From NCBI GenBank assembly GCA_018826295.1, contig JAHJZX010000003.1, forward strand, positions 1 through 49,442: a DNA stretch of 49,442 nt, in the 5' to 3' direction. Of this stretch, positions 1-8,194 are shown piece by piece. Source of the DNA: Gammaproteobacteria bacterium (GTDB lineage Bacteria; Pseudomonadota; Gammaproteobacteria; Enterobacterales; Alteromonadaceae). Positions within the stretch are counted from its first letter, which is position 1, and the number at the start of each line of letters is the position of its first letter. Made by a program: the position numbers and the translations under genes. The notes under the pieces were generated by a model. That model saw nothing but the letters and a program-made list of their open reading frames with translations. It had not been told where the DNA came from and made no database searches.

Positions 1-265
1 CCAAAGCGGGTTTTTTCATTTTGATTTGCAGCAAACTGACGCAGGCGGGTGAGAAGCTCCGCAAGGTTCGACCAATTTGCCGGGAGCAAATTGGCGCAGC
101 GTAGCTGGCCCGCAGGGCAGGCGGCAGGATAGCCGCCGGCAATCCTCCTGCGTCCGCCATCTTCGAAGAACCCGCTAAGGTTAACACCAAAGCGGGTTTT
201 TTCATTTTGATTTGCAGCAAACTGACGCAGGCGGGTGAGAAGCTCCGCAAGGTTCGACCAATTTG
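1..265. repeat. 79-bp direct repeat, two copies 186 bp apart
   Basis: Bases 1-79 and 187-265 are identical as far as I can read. Each copy begins with a GC-stem/T-run (CCAAAGCGGGTTTTTTC) and ends GACCAATTTG. The spacer between them holds a small hairpin (GGCGGC 120-125 with GCCGCC 132-137) and then the left arm of a terminator. No coding region fits. The first copy starts at base 1, so the array may continue outside the window. It probably reflects duplication of the tail of a transcription unit. Confidence 0.8.
169..202 (+). terminator. Rho-independent terminator inside the repeat
   Basis: AACCCGCT (169-176) pairs with AGCGGGTT (191-198) and is followed by a run of T. The first repeat copy keeps the right arm and T-run at its start, so an equivalent terminator was probably present just before base 1. 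The gene it serves lies outside the window. Confidence 0.6.
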
Positions 266-273
266 TACGGAAC

Positions 274-299
274 AAAAAAGGGCGCTTCACAGCGCCCTT
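274..299 (-). terminator. Terminator of the TonB-dependent receptor gene
   Basis: Read on the minus strand, AAGGGCGCT and AGCGCCCTT pair around a 4-base loop (287-290) and are followed by a run of T. It lies 18 bases past the receptor stop codon. Confidence 0.75.
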
Positions 300-317
300 A
301 GTTCAATTTAAAACGGT

Positions 318-2600
318 TTAGAAGCCCAAACTAACGGTAAAGCTGGCGGTGCGCTCTGCACCTAACAGGTATGCGCCTTCTTGCCCACCGGTAATGTAGG
401 TCTGGTCGGTTACGTTATTTAGCGTCAGAGCCAAATCAACAAAGCGGAACATATCACTGTTAGCCGTCTCATGGCGGTAACCGAAATAGGCATTCCAGAT
501 CGTCGCAGAAGGAATGCTGTCGCGGTTCCATACGTTAGCACCATTGATCTCTGTGCGTTTTGCCGCACCGTAGTAATCTGCTGTGTATTTGCCACTGATT
601 CCGGCACGGTAACTGCCATCATTGTAATTTAGTGCTGCAGTCAGCATTTGTTCTGGTATAGCGGCTACTTTATCGCCGGCACGATAACCGTTAATGGTTT
701 CACTGTACTCGGCGTTATTTAGCGTAAGTGATGAAGTCAGGCTGAAATGAGGCGCAAAACGCCATTCCAGGCTGGTTTCCAGACCATCAGATTTCACACC
801 ACCAACGTTGACAAAGGTGCCATCTAACTCGGTAAGGTAGTCGGGCAGGTCATCAATCTCGGAATAGGCTAACAGCGTAATGCGGTTGTTAAACTTAACC
901 TTATAGTAGGTGGCAGACAGATTAAGAGTGTCGCCAAAGTAACGTAAGCCGAGATCAAAGTTGTCTGCGGTTTCCGCTTCCAACTCAGCAAACTCCTGGC
1001 CAGCGGTGTTTAAAATGGTATCCGGGATGGCTTTAAAGTTTTCAGCGTAGCCGGCAAACAACTCAAGTCTTTCACTCAGGCGATACACCAGACCAATGCT
1101 TGGCAGCAAGTCTGAATCACTATCGAGTTTACCGTTGTTCGTTGGGTTGAAGTTGTCAGTACGTTCGATATCTATAAGATATTGTTGTACACCTAATACC
1201 AGCTGCAAATCGCCAAAAGTTAAAGTGTCCTGTAGGTAGAATTTGATAACGTCATGTTGATAGTCATCGTCAAACTGCACCCAGTAAGGGGTATCATCAA
1301 AATAGTGATATACCTTAGGGTCGAGCACTTTATGCCAGTCACGGATTTGGCTGCGATCTTGCTGCTCCAGCCAGACACCAGCACGAATTAACTGATTGTC
1401 CAATGTCCAGTTAAGGTTGGCAGTTACACCAAAACGCTGTTTTTCGTAGTGAGTATGACGATAAGAGGCTACGCGGGTGGCGCCTGTAGTGTCGGCATTG
1501 CTGTCCAGAATGGGCTGGCCGTTGGCGTCAACATAATTATAAGTAGTTCGGTTTGCACCATTACCTTTACTGATCAGGTTGCCCTCAGCGTCAGTGGCAT
1601 AAACCTGGTAGGGAGGTAACCAGTCGCCACGGCCATTTTGCAGATGCAGATAAGGCGTCACGTCCATCTCAACACTGTCACTAACGGCAAACTCTGCTTT
1701 GACATACAGCAGGGTGTTTTCCCGTAACGTTGACCAGGCTTCAGCAAAATTCTGATCGATATCAGGGTTACCGGTCCAGGCGTTAGTTAAACCATCCCAA
1801 CGCGGGTTTTGTTTAAATTGCTCCAGCGAGCGGTAGTCGTAGTTATCTTCATGTGCATCATCGTATGACAAGCGCGCGGTTATCCGGGCTTTATCCAATT
1901 CGGTTATGCTTTTCGCTTCAAAGTGAATACGGTCACTGTAGCCGTTGCTGCCGCTGCCAATCCAGCGGTTGTTGTAGCTGTCAGACAGGCTGAAATAAGC
2001 CGTAGTATTGCCAAACACCTCGCCAGTGTCATAACGGGCAAAATAGCGCCGGGCGTTGTGGCTGCCGTTTGAAATGCCGGCTCTGGCACCGCGCTGCATA
2101 TCAGGGTTGGCAGAGATAAAGTTCAGCGTACCACCCAAAGCGTCTAAAGATGCCGAGGCGATGTCTGATGCACCCTGGCCTACTTCAACGTAACGGGTGT
2201 TTTCAGTGTCCATATAGCGGTTGGCTTTGCTGCCGCCGGCATAAGCTGAGCCGCCGTTAGGTACGCCATCTATGGTGATACCAAGCTGCTGATCGGCGCG
2301 GTCAATGACAAAGCCGCGCATGCTGATAGTAGTGGTGTAGTCATCACTGCCAAAGGCATCGCCCTGACCAACGTTAACGCCGGGTAAGTTGTTTACCAAA
2401 TCCAGCACGTTGGCAATAGGGGCCTGCAAATGTTGCATATTTTCATCTGTGCTGTTGTTGGCGTAGCTTACCCTTTTACCCACGACTGACAGAACTTCGA
2501 CATCCTGCTCTGCACCCTGCAGCATTTCTTCAGCGTAAAGCGGCGAGGCAGCCAGTGCGGTTATGGCAAGGGTAATGGCATTGATTTTTAGCTTAGGCAC
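318..2600 (-). CDS. TonB-dependent outer-membrane receptor
   Basis: This 760-residue protein has a Sec signal peptide ending near AEE at residue 25, then a TonB-box-like stretch (VEVLSVVGKR) and a plug domain (about 55-165, with ISMRGF and the DALGG/NFIS segment). The remainder is a beta-barrel rich in aromatic/Gly turns that ends in Phe, as expected for outer-membrane insertion. Such receptors import scarce substrates (iron chelates, cobalamin, sugars or phosphate compounds) using TonB energy. The divergent neighbour is a secreted glycerophosphodiester phosphodiesterase, which suggests a phospho-organic or phosphate-stress role; that is inference from context only. Substrate cannot be assigned from sequence. 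The start codon is followed by a clean signal peptide, and AGGAGA lies just upstream on the minus strand. Confidence 0.9.
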   Translation of the reverse strand: MPKLKINAITLAITALAASPLYAEEMLQGAEQDVEVLSVVGKRVSYANNSTDENMQHLQAPIANVLDLVNNLPGVNVGQGDAFGSDDYTTTISMRGFVIDRADQQLGITIDGVPNGGSAYAGGSKANRYMDTENTRYVEVGQGASDIASASLDALGGTLNFISANPDMQRGARAGISNGSHNARRYFARYDTGEVFGNTTAYFSLSDSYNNRWIGSGSNGYSDRIHFEAKSITELDKARITARLSYDDAHEDNYDYRSLEQFKQNPRWDGLTNAWTGNPDIDQNFAEAWSTLRENTLLYVKAEFAVSDSVEMDVTPYLHLQNGRGDWLPPYQVYATDAEGNLISKGNGANRTTYNYVDANGQPILDSNADTTGATRVASYRHTHYEKQRFGVTANLNWTLDNQLIRAGVWLEQQDRSQIRDWHKVLDPKVYHYFDDTPYWVQFDDDYQHDVIKFYLQDTLTFGDLQLVLGVQQYLIDIERTDNFNPTNNGKLDSDSDLLPSIGLVYRLSERLELFAGYAENFKAIPDTILNTAGQEFAELEAETADNFDLGLRYFGDTLNLSATYYKVKFNNRITLLAYSEIDDLPDYLTELDGTFVNVGGVKSDGLETSLEWRFAPHFSLTSSLTLNNAEYSETINGYRAGDKVAAIPEQMLTAALNYNDGSYRAGISGKYTADYYGAAKRTEINGANVWNRDSIPSATIWNAYFGYRHETANSDMFRFVDLALTLNNVTDQTYITGGQEGAYLLGAERTASFTVSLGF

Positions 2601-2755
2601 TATAATTCTCCTGACAATATAGGTGTCGTAGAAATCGTTGTTGTTATAGGTGAATAGTTATGGTCGGAGCAGTCCCGACGGCGGCTAATTTTGCGCAACA
2701 TATGTTTAGCTAATATGTAATTTATATTTAGTTTTTATGTTTTTAAGGTGTGATT

Positions 2756-2783
2756 TTTATGACATTCATCGCGGTGTCATAAA
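2756..2783. promoter_or_regulatory. Perfect 9-bp inverted repeat, candidate operator
   Basis: TTTATGACA (2756-2764) and TGTCATAAA (2775-2783) are perfect inverted copies separated by 10 bases. They lie in the 226-bp region between the divergent receptor and phosphodiesterase genes, 44 bases before the latter. Two further TGTCAG words follow at 2788 and 2796. TGTCA words recall Pho-box halves, but the spacing (13 and 8) is not the 11-base direct repeat of a classical Pho box. The binding protein is unknown. Confidence 0.45.
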
Positions 2784-2826
2784 GTGGTGTCAGGCTGTCA
2801 GGTAAATCCAGAGTCAGGGCTAATTT

Positions 2827-4071
2827 ATGATGGTTTGGTTGCGTAACGTTATGTTGGCCGTGGTGGCGGCTGTTGCATCGGCAGCTCTTGTTACTGCAGA
2901 CAGCAGTATTCAGCTGGGGCCCAGGCCTTTGTATTTACTGCAGGCGTTACCTGAGGGCGCACTGAAGCAAAAACTACAAAGTTGCGCTAACGGGCCTTTT
3001 TACCGCACAGATTTTTCGATTGCGCATCGCGGTGCGCCGCTGATGTTTCCAGAGCACAGCCAGCAATCTTACCAGGCTGCGATCAGCATGGGGGCCGGTA
3101 TTGCCGAATGCGATGTCACCTTTACGTCTGATAAGCAGCTGGTGTGCCGCCATGCGCAGTGTGATCTACACCAAACCACCGATATACTGCTGCGCCCTGA
3201 GTTGGCAGCAAAATGCCGCCGGCCGTTTCAGGCTGCCAGCGGCGAGTCAGCGGCCAGCGCCGAGTGTTGCAGCAGCGATATTAGCCTGGCGGAGTTTAGC
3301 AGCCTCTGTGCCCGCATGGATGGTGTTAACGAGCGGGCTCAGTCAGTACAGCAATACCTGCAAGGTACTCCGGCCTGGCGAACCAGCTTATATAACCAGT
3401 GTGCTAAGCCGATGACGCATCGTGAGTCGATACAACTTTTCGCTGCGGCCGGAATAAAAATGACACCCGAGTTAAAGCAGCCTGAAGTAGCAATGCCATA
3501 TCAGGGTAATTACACGCAGCAACATTACGCACAGCAGTTGGTCAACGAATATAAAGCAGCAGGAGTCGCACCGTCCCAGGTGTATCTGCAGTCGTTTAAC
3601 TATCAGGATATTTTGTACTGGCTGGCGCAGGAACCTGAATTTGGCCGTCAGGCGGTATGGCTGGATGGCCGCTATGAGCAGCCAGGTTTTGATGCAATGC
3701 AGCCAGATAGCTGGCGTCCAAGCATGCAACAATTGAAACAGGACGGGCTTAATATTATCGCGCCGCCATTGTGGCTGCTGGTTACCGAGCAGGATGGCGC
3801 CATAGTGCCCTCAGCCTATGCTAAAGCCGCGCGTCAGGCCGGGCTTAATATTATCGCCTGGAGTCTGGAGCGCTCGCGTCCCCTGGCGGAGGGGGCTGAT
3901 TGGTATTATCAGTCGTTGCCGACACTGGCCAACAGCGACGCGGCTCTGCTGCAGCTGTTAGATGTTTTGGCCCGTGATGTTGGTGTAATAGGGGTGTTTT
4001 CAGATTGGCCGGCAACCACCACTTTTTATGCCAGTTGCATGCTGCCGCCGCAACAAAACGTGCAGCCGTAA
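2827..4071 (+). CDS. Secreted glycerophosphodiester phosphodiesterase family protein
   Basis: This 414-residue protein has an N-terminal signal peptide (hydrophobic 8-22, then TADSS). The GDPD catalytic signature follows: H67-R68 (AHRGAP), E76, E94/D96 (AECDVTF) and H109 (CRHAQCDLH). The family is a metal-dependent TIM barrel that hydrolyses glycerophosphodiesters to glycerol-3-phosphate plus alcohol; the signal peptide puts it in the periplasm or outside. It is longer than the usual 250-350 residues and has Cys-rich insertions (about 130-205). It is divergent from the TonB-dependent receptor and shares its control region, so the two may be co-regulated for scavenging phosphodiesters (inference). 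An alternative in-frame ATG lies one codon downstream at 2830. Confidence 0.85.
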   Translation: MMVWLRNVMLAVVAAVASAALVTADSSIQLGPRPLYLLQALPEGALKQKLQSCANGPFYRTDFSIAHRGAPLMFPEHSQQSYQAAISMGAGIAECDVTFTSDKQLVCRHAQCDLHQTTDILLRPELAAKCRRPFQAASGESAASAECCSSDISLAEFSSLCARMDGVNERAQSVQQYLQGTPAWRTSLYNQCAKPMTHRESIQLFAAAGIKMTPELKQPEVAMPYQGNYTQQHYAQQLVNEYKAAGVAPSQVYLQSFNYQDILYWLAQEPEFGRQAVWLDGRYEQPGFDAMQPDSWRPSMQQLKQDGLNIIAPPLWLLVTEQDGAIVPSAYAKAARQAGLNIIAWSLERSRPLAEGADWYYQSLPTLANSDAALLQLLDVLARDVGVIGVFSDWPATTTFYASCMLPPQQNVQP

Positions 4072-4226
4072 TCTTGTTGCATTGCTAAAAGCAGCTAAAG
4101 GCACATCGCTAAGTTGCTGTGATTATGCTATAAATTGTCACCTCAATCATCGCAACCTTAATCAGCCAGGGTTCATGCAACAGGGCTAAGGTTAACGGTA
4201 TGCGCCAATACAGGTAAGCCTGAGCC

Positions 4227-5519
4227 GTGACAACTCTGCAGATGACATCAGCGACAGCGCCGGCAACGTCGGCCAGCGTATTGCAGACTGAATTAGTGCT
4301 GTGCCGGCATTGTGATCTGGTACAGCAACTGCCTGAGTTGGCAGCGGGTGAAGAAGCCGGCTGTTCGCGCTGTGGCAGTTATCTTGATGCCCGCCACCCG
4401 GACCCGGTCGTACGACCGGTGTTGTTTGCCAGTTCCGCCTTGTTTATGTTGCTGCTGGCGAATTTGTTTCCCTTTGTCAGTATGTATGCTGCCGGCAACA
4501 GCAGCCAGATGCATTTTTTTGATACTTCATCAGTGTTATTTTCCCAGCACCAACAGTGGTTGGCGTTACTGGTTTGGTTATTTATTCAGGCCGTACCTGC
4601 CGCCTGCATGCTGGCTATTATCTATCTGAAGCTGGGTATGTTGTATCAGTTGCCGGCGCGGATTTGGGTAGCCAGAGTACTGTATATGCTAAAGCCCTGG
4701 AGTATGGTGGATATTTTTCTGATGGGGTTAATTATCAGTTTTGTCAAACTGGTTGCCGATGCGGATATATCACTTGGGCCGAGTTTTTGGGCATTTTGCC
4801 TGTTTTGTTTACTGCATTTACGGGCCTTTCAGGTCATAGACCGGCGCGAGCTGTGGTCGCGTATTGCGCCTTGTCCGGTACCCCAGGTGGCCGCGCATGC
4901 CGGTAAAACCGGCTTAGCGCAAAATTTAAAGTTATGTAAAGTCTGCACGGCGCTGGTGCCGATTACGCAAACCCACTGTAGCCGCTGCCACACTAAAGTA
5001 CCGTTGCGCCAGCGCGGCAGTATGCAAAATACGCTGGCGTTATTAGTCGCCGCTACCGTGCTGTATATTCCGGCCAATTTAATGCCGATTATGCGCACCG
5101 TGTCGTTTGGCGAGGTTATAGATTCTACTATTATCAGTGGTCTGGTACTGATGTGGCAGGACGGTGCCTATCCGGTGGCGATTATTATTTTGATCGCCAG
5201 TGTCATCGTGCCGGTCGCGAAAATTATCATTATGTTTTGGCTGTGCTACATCACCCGCTTGCCTTTAGCACAGCGGCGGCAATCCTCAACGCAAATTTTT
5301 CGTCTGGTTGACTGGGTAGGGCGCTGGTCAATGGTGGATGTGCTGGTGGTCGCCATTATGGCTGCATTGGTGAGATTTGATTTAATTATGAGCGTGTATC
5401 CGGGCGTCGGTGCCCTGGTGTTTGCGGTGGTAGTGATCCTGACGATGCTGGCAGCATTAAGTTTTGACCCACGACTATTGTGGGACCCGTTATCTGAGAA
5501 GGAAAATCAAGTTGGCTGA
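4227..5519 (+). CDS. pqiA: PqiA: intermembrane transport integral membrane protein
   Basis: A 430-residue polytopic protein with two tandem PqiA domains. Each starts with a Cys-rich zinc-ribbon-like segment (CRHC...CSRC near residue 26-46; CKVC...CSRC near 237-255) and is followed by about four membrane helices. PqiA is the inner-membrane partner of the MCE protein PqiB in a lipid pathway linking inner and outer membranes. The start used is GTG at 4227; ATG at 4242 would shorten it by five residues without loss of a domain. It is the first gene of pqiABC, and its end overlaps the start of pqiB by 8 bases, so translation is likely coupled. Confidence 0.93.
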   Translation: MTTLQMTSATAPATSASVLQTELVLCRHCDLVQQLPELAAGEEAGCSRCGSYLDARHPDPVVRPVLFASSALFMLLLANLFPFVSMYAAGNSSQMHFFDTSSVLFSQHQQWLALLVWLFIQAVPAACMLAIIYLKLGMLYQLPARIWVARVLYMLKPWSMVDIFLMGLIISFVKLVADADISLGPSFWAFCLFCLLHLRAFQVIDRRELWSRIAPCPVPQVAAHAGKTGLAQNLKLCKVCTALVPITQTHCSRCHTKVPLRQRGSMQNTLALLVAATVLYIPANLMPIMRTVSFGEVIDSTIISGLVLMWQDGAYPVAIIILIASVIVPVAKIIIMFWLCYITRLPLAQRRQSSTQIFRLVDWVGRWSMVDVLVVAIMAALVRFDLIMSVYPGVGALVFAVVVILTMLAALSFDPRLLWDPLSEKENQVG

Positions 5520-7179
5520 ACAAGCGAATGCAAAGGTACGTCCAATCCGGCAGTGGTCGCCTATTTGGGTGGTTCCGCTGGCGGCGGTACTGATAGGCAT
5601 GTGGATGCTGTACAACCATTATCAGCAGCAAGGTGCTTTGCTGACCTTACTGGCCAGCGACGCTGAAGGTATAGTTGCCGGTAAAACGGCCATTAAAAAC
5701 CGCAGTGTTGATGTAGGGCAGGTGGTATCGGTTGAGCTTAGCGACAATTTACAACATGTCATCATTAAAGTGCGGATGAAACCCAGTGCCGCGCCGCTGC
5801 TTAATACCGGCTCGCAATTTTGGATAGTAAAACCGCAAATTGGCCGCGGCGGCATTACCGGGCTTAATACGCTGCTGTCCGGCGTATATATTGAATTGCA
5901 GCCGGGCGATGATAAGCAGCAACAGCTGGAATTTCGCTTACTGGATACACCACCGGTTGCACCGGCAGATGCACCGGGGATCCGGGTATCATTAACCACT
6001 AATGACAGTGCCGGTCTGGCTATTGGCGATCCGGTACTGTATCGCGGCTATGAGGTAGGCAGTGTTGAACACAGTGAGTTTGACCTGTCGCAACGTCGTA
6101 CCCATTACCAATTATATATTCGCGAACCCTTTGATGTGATGGTGACTGAGAATGTGCGCTTTTGGCGTAGCAGCGGTTTTGCCGTCAATTTATCGGCCGA
6201 AGGGCTGAAAGTCGATGTTGGCTCGGCGGCAACCTTACTTACCGGCGGTGTCAGTTTTGACCTGATGCAAGGCTGGCCTGCCGGCAACGCCGTAGCCGAC
6301 GGCACAGAATTTCAGCTGTTTCCCGATCAGCAAAGCATTCAGGAAGGCATGTATAGCGAGTTTGTCGAATACCTGCTGTTTTTTGATGAGTCTGTCCGCG
6401 GTTTAAAAGCCGGAGCGCCGGTGGAATATCGTGGTGTGCGGGTCGGTACTGTTGCCAGTGTGCCGTTTTTCTTTTCTATTGATAAGCCGTTTGAAGTGTC
6501 GCTGCAGCAAGGCATACCGGTACTGATCCGTATTGAAACCGGCCGTTTGTATGAAAACCTTAGCCTGAGCCAGCTGCGACAAGAGCTGGAAACGGCAGTG
6601 GCCAGGGGCATGCATGCGTCATTAAAAACCGGCAATCTGCTAACCGGCGCGTTGTATATTGATTTAGATCTGCTGCAGGATCAAACACCTGATGTCGAGC
6701 GTGCGGCCTTGCAGGCACAGCAATTGGCTCTCAGCCAGAGCGCAGGCTATCCAATGCTACCGACATCGCGCAGCGGCCTGAGCAATATCGAGCAGAAAGT
6801 GCTGCTGGCGCTGGAAAAAATCAATAATTTACCGGTAGAACAACTACTGCAGCAGGGCGAGCAAACAATGCTAAGCGCGCAGCAAACCATGCAGCAGTTA
6901 AGCATTATGGTGACACAGTTTAACGCACTGCTTGGCAGCGAACAGATACAGGCTTTACCGGTTGAGCTGCAGCAAAGTTTATTGCAGTTACAACAGATGT
7001 TAGCGGGCTTAAGCCCGGGCGCACCGGTGTATGATCGGATGCAGGACAATCTGCAGTCGCTGGATCAGGTGTTGCGTGAACTGCAACCTGTACTGCAAAC
7101 GCTAAACCAGCAAAGTAATGCACTGGTGTTTGATGCCGAACCCGCCGCCGACCCGCAACCGAAGAGGGCAAAACAATGA
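5512..7179 (+). CDS. pqiB: PqiB: MCE-domain intermembrane transport protein
   Basis: The start chosen is TTG at 5512 because AGAAGGA sits 8 bases upstream and the sequence from there (LAEQANAKVRPIRQWSPIW) runs into a single N-terminal membrane anchor. This gives 555 residues, close to the Escherichia coli protein. An in-frame extension to 5464 would lie inside pqiA. Three MCE domains follow (about residues 35-130, 150-240 and 275-375), then a long Gln-rich helical region (about 430-540) expected to form the needle-like tube of a PqiB hexamer. It acts in the periplasm in phospholipid traffic with PqiA and PqiC. It overlaps pqiC by 4 bases. Confidence 0.93.
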   Translation: MAEQANAKVRPIRQWSPIWVVPLAAVLIGMWMLYNHYQQQGALLTLLASDAEGIVAGKTAIKNRSVDVGQVVSVELSDNLQHVIIKVRMKPSAAPLLNTGSQFWIVKPQIGRGGITGLNTLLSGVYIELQPGDDKQQQLEFRLLDTPPVAPADAPGIRVSLTTNDSAGLAIGDPVLYRGYEVGSVEHSEFDLSQRRTHYQLYIREPFDVMVTENVRFWRSSGFAVNLSAEGLKVDVGSAATLLTGGVSFDLMQGWPAGNAVADGTEFQLFPDQQSIQEGMYSEFVEYLLFFDESVRGLKAGAPVEYRGVRVGTVASVPFFFSIDKPFEVSLQQGIPVLIRIETGRLYENLSLSQLRQELETAVARGMHASLKTGNLLTGALYIDLDLLQDQTPDVERAALQAQQLALSQSAGYPMLPTSRSGLSNIEQKVLLALEKINNLPVEQLLQQGEQTMLSAQQTMQQLSIMVTQFNALLGSEQIQALPVELQQSLLQLQQMLAGLSPGAPVYDRMQDNLQSLDQVLRELQPVLQTLNQQSNALVFDAEPAADPQPKRAKQ

Positions 7180-7736
7180 AGCGTGTCATCTTAGCCGCAG
7201 TATTGACACTGGCTGGCTGCGCCAGCCCGGTTGCACTGAATTATTACCAGTTACCGGCGATAAACCACAGCCGCCAGGTGCTGGCGGATGCCCGGCAGCT
7301 TTATGTTGCACCGGTACAGGTCGCCAGCTACTTAAATGGTCGTGGCCTGGTGCTGCAGTTGTCTGAGGTAGAGCTGGTGATGGCGCGTCAGCATTTATGG
7401 GCCGAGCCACTGGCTGCTCAGGTGCAGCGCCAGCTGCGCGATCTACTAAGCAACAGCACGGCTTATGCCACCGAGCTGAGCGCCCGGCCCGGAGCTGTGG
7501 TGCTGACTGTGCAGTTGGAGCGTTTTCACGGCACTGCGCAAGGCGATGCCGTGCTAAGCGGCCGGTATTTATTAAGCAGCCAGGCACACAGCCAGCCCTT
7601 TGCTATCAGAGTGCCGCTGGGCGCGGACGGCTATCCGGCGCTGGTGGCAGCTCTGGCGGAGGGCTTACAGCAACTAAGTCAGCAAATAGCTGCCGGGCTG
7701 GAGCTTGCTGATAAAACAAAACGTACAGATGGCTAG
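7176..7736 (+). CDS. pqiC: PqiC: outer-membrane lipoprotein of the Pqi system
   Basis: A 186-residue protein with a lipoprotein signal peptide and lipobox LAGC (Cys at residue 15), followed by the PqiC/YmbA (ABC-type auxiliary, DUF330) fold. Its length matches PqiC (about 187). It is thought to sit at the outer membrane and receive the PqiB tube. It starts inside the last codons of pqiB (ATGA overlap), completing the pqiABC operon. A weak AT-rich inverted repeat (AGACAT/ATGTCT, about 7735-7750) follows the stop and could end the transcript. Confidence 0.9.
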   Translation: MKRVILAAVLTLAGCASPVALNYYQLPAINHSRQVLADARQLYVAPVQVASYLNGRGLVLQLSEVELVMARQHLWAEPLAAQVQRQLRDLLSNSTAYATELSARPGAVVLTVQLERFHGTAQGDAVLSGRYLLSSQAHSQPFAIRVPLGADGYPALVAALAEGLQQLSQQIAAGLELADKTKRTDG

Positions 7737-7862
7737 ACATTTTAATGTCTTTACGTGTAATGTGTCCCTGTACGCAAATTGTTCATATTAATACCAGTTA
7801 TCACTGAGTTTTATTTAGAGCAACTGCTTTAACTACGCATAATGCAAGTCGGGCATCATAAA

Positions 7863-7882
7863 GCCACACAATTTGCTGTGGC
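7863..7882. promoter_or_regulatory. Inverted repeat upstream of oadG
   Basis: GCCACA (7863-7868) and TGTGGC (7877-7882) form a 6-bp inverted repeat with an 8-base centre, 60 bases before oadG. It has no T-run, so an operator or leader hairpin is more likely than a terminator. The ligand is unknown. Confidence 0.3.
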
Positions 7883-7942
7883 CTAAACTATGCTGACGGT
7901 ACTCTGGCACTTGTCAGGTCGGTTGTTAAAGGAGCTTTAGCT

Positions 7943-8182
7943 ATGGTCACAGAGCTGTTATTCGATGCGCTGAATCTGATGGTGATCGGTATGATTGCCG
8001 TGTTCGCTTTTTTGCTGTTGCTGGTGCTGGTAGTGCAGGCTATCAGTGTGCTGATGCAGCGGTATTTTCCCGTCAAACCTGCAGATAAACCTGCGCTGGC
8101 CGACAGCTCTGCTTCAGGCCCGGGGCCGGCAGTTATCGCTGCCATTAGTGCTGCAGTACATCAATACCGTCAACAACAATAA
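7943..8182 (+). CDS. oadG: Oxaloacetate decarboxylase gamma subunit
   Basis: A 79-residue protein with one N-terminal membrane helix (about residues 8-34) and a Pro/Ala-rich cytoplasmic tail, typical of OadG. It anchors the alpha subunit to the membrane beta subunit and helps assemble the Na+-pumping decarboxylase. AAAGGAG lies at a good distance before the ATG. It is the first gene of oadGAB and is followed 12 bases later by oadA. Identification leans on this context because OadG is poorly conserved. Confidence 0.85.
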   Translation: MVTELLFDALNLMVIGMIAVFAFLLLLVLVVQAISVLMQRYFPVKPADKPALADSSASGPGPAVIAAISAAVHQYRQQQ

Positions 8183-8194
8183 GAGGACTCAGGC

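Noticed and set aside
2775..2801. Classical Pho box before the phosphodiesterase gene.
   Set aside because: TGTCA words are spaced 13 and 8 bases, not the 11-base direct repeat of PhoB sites.
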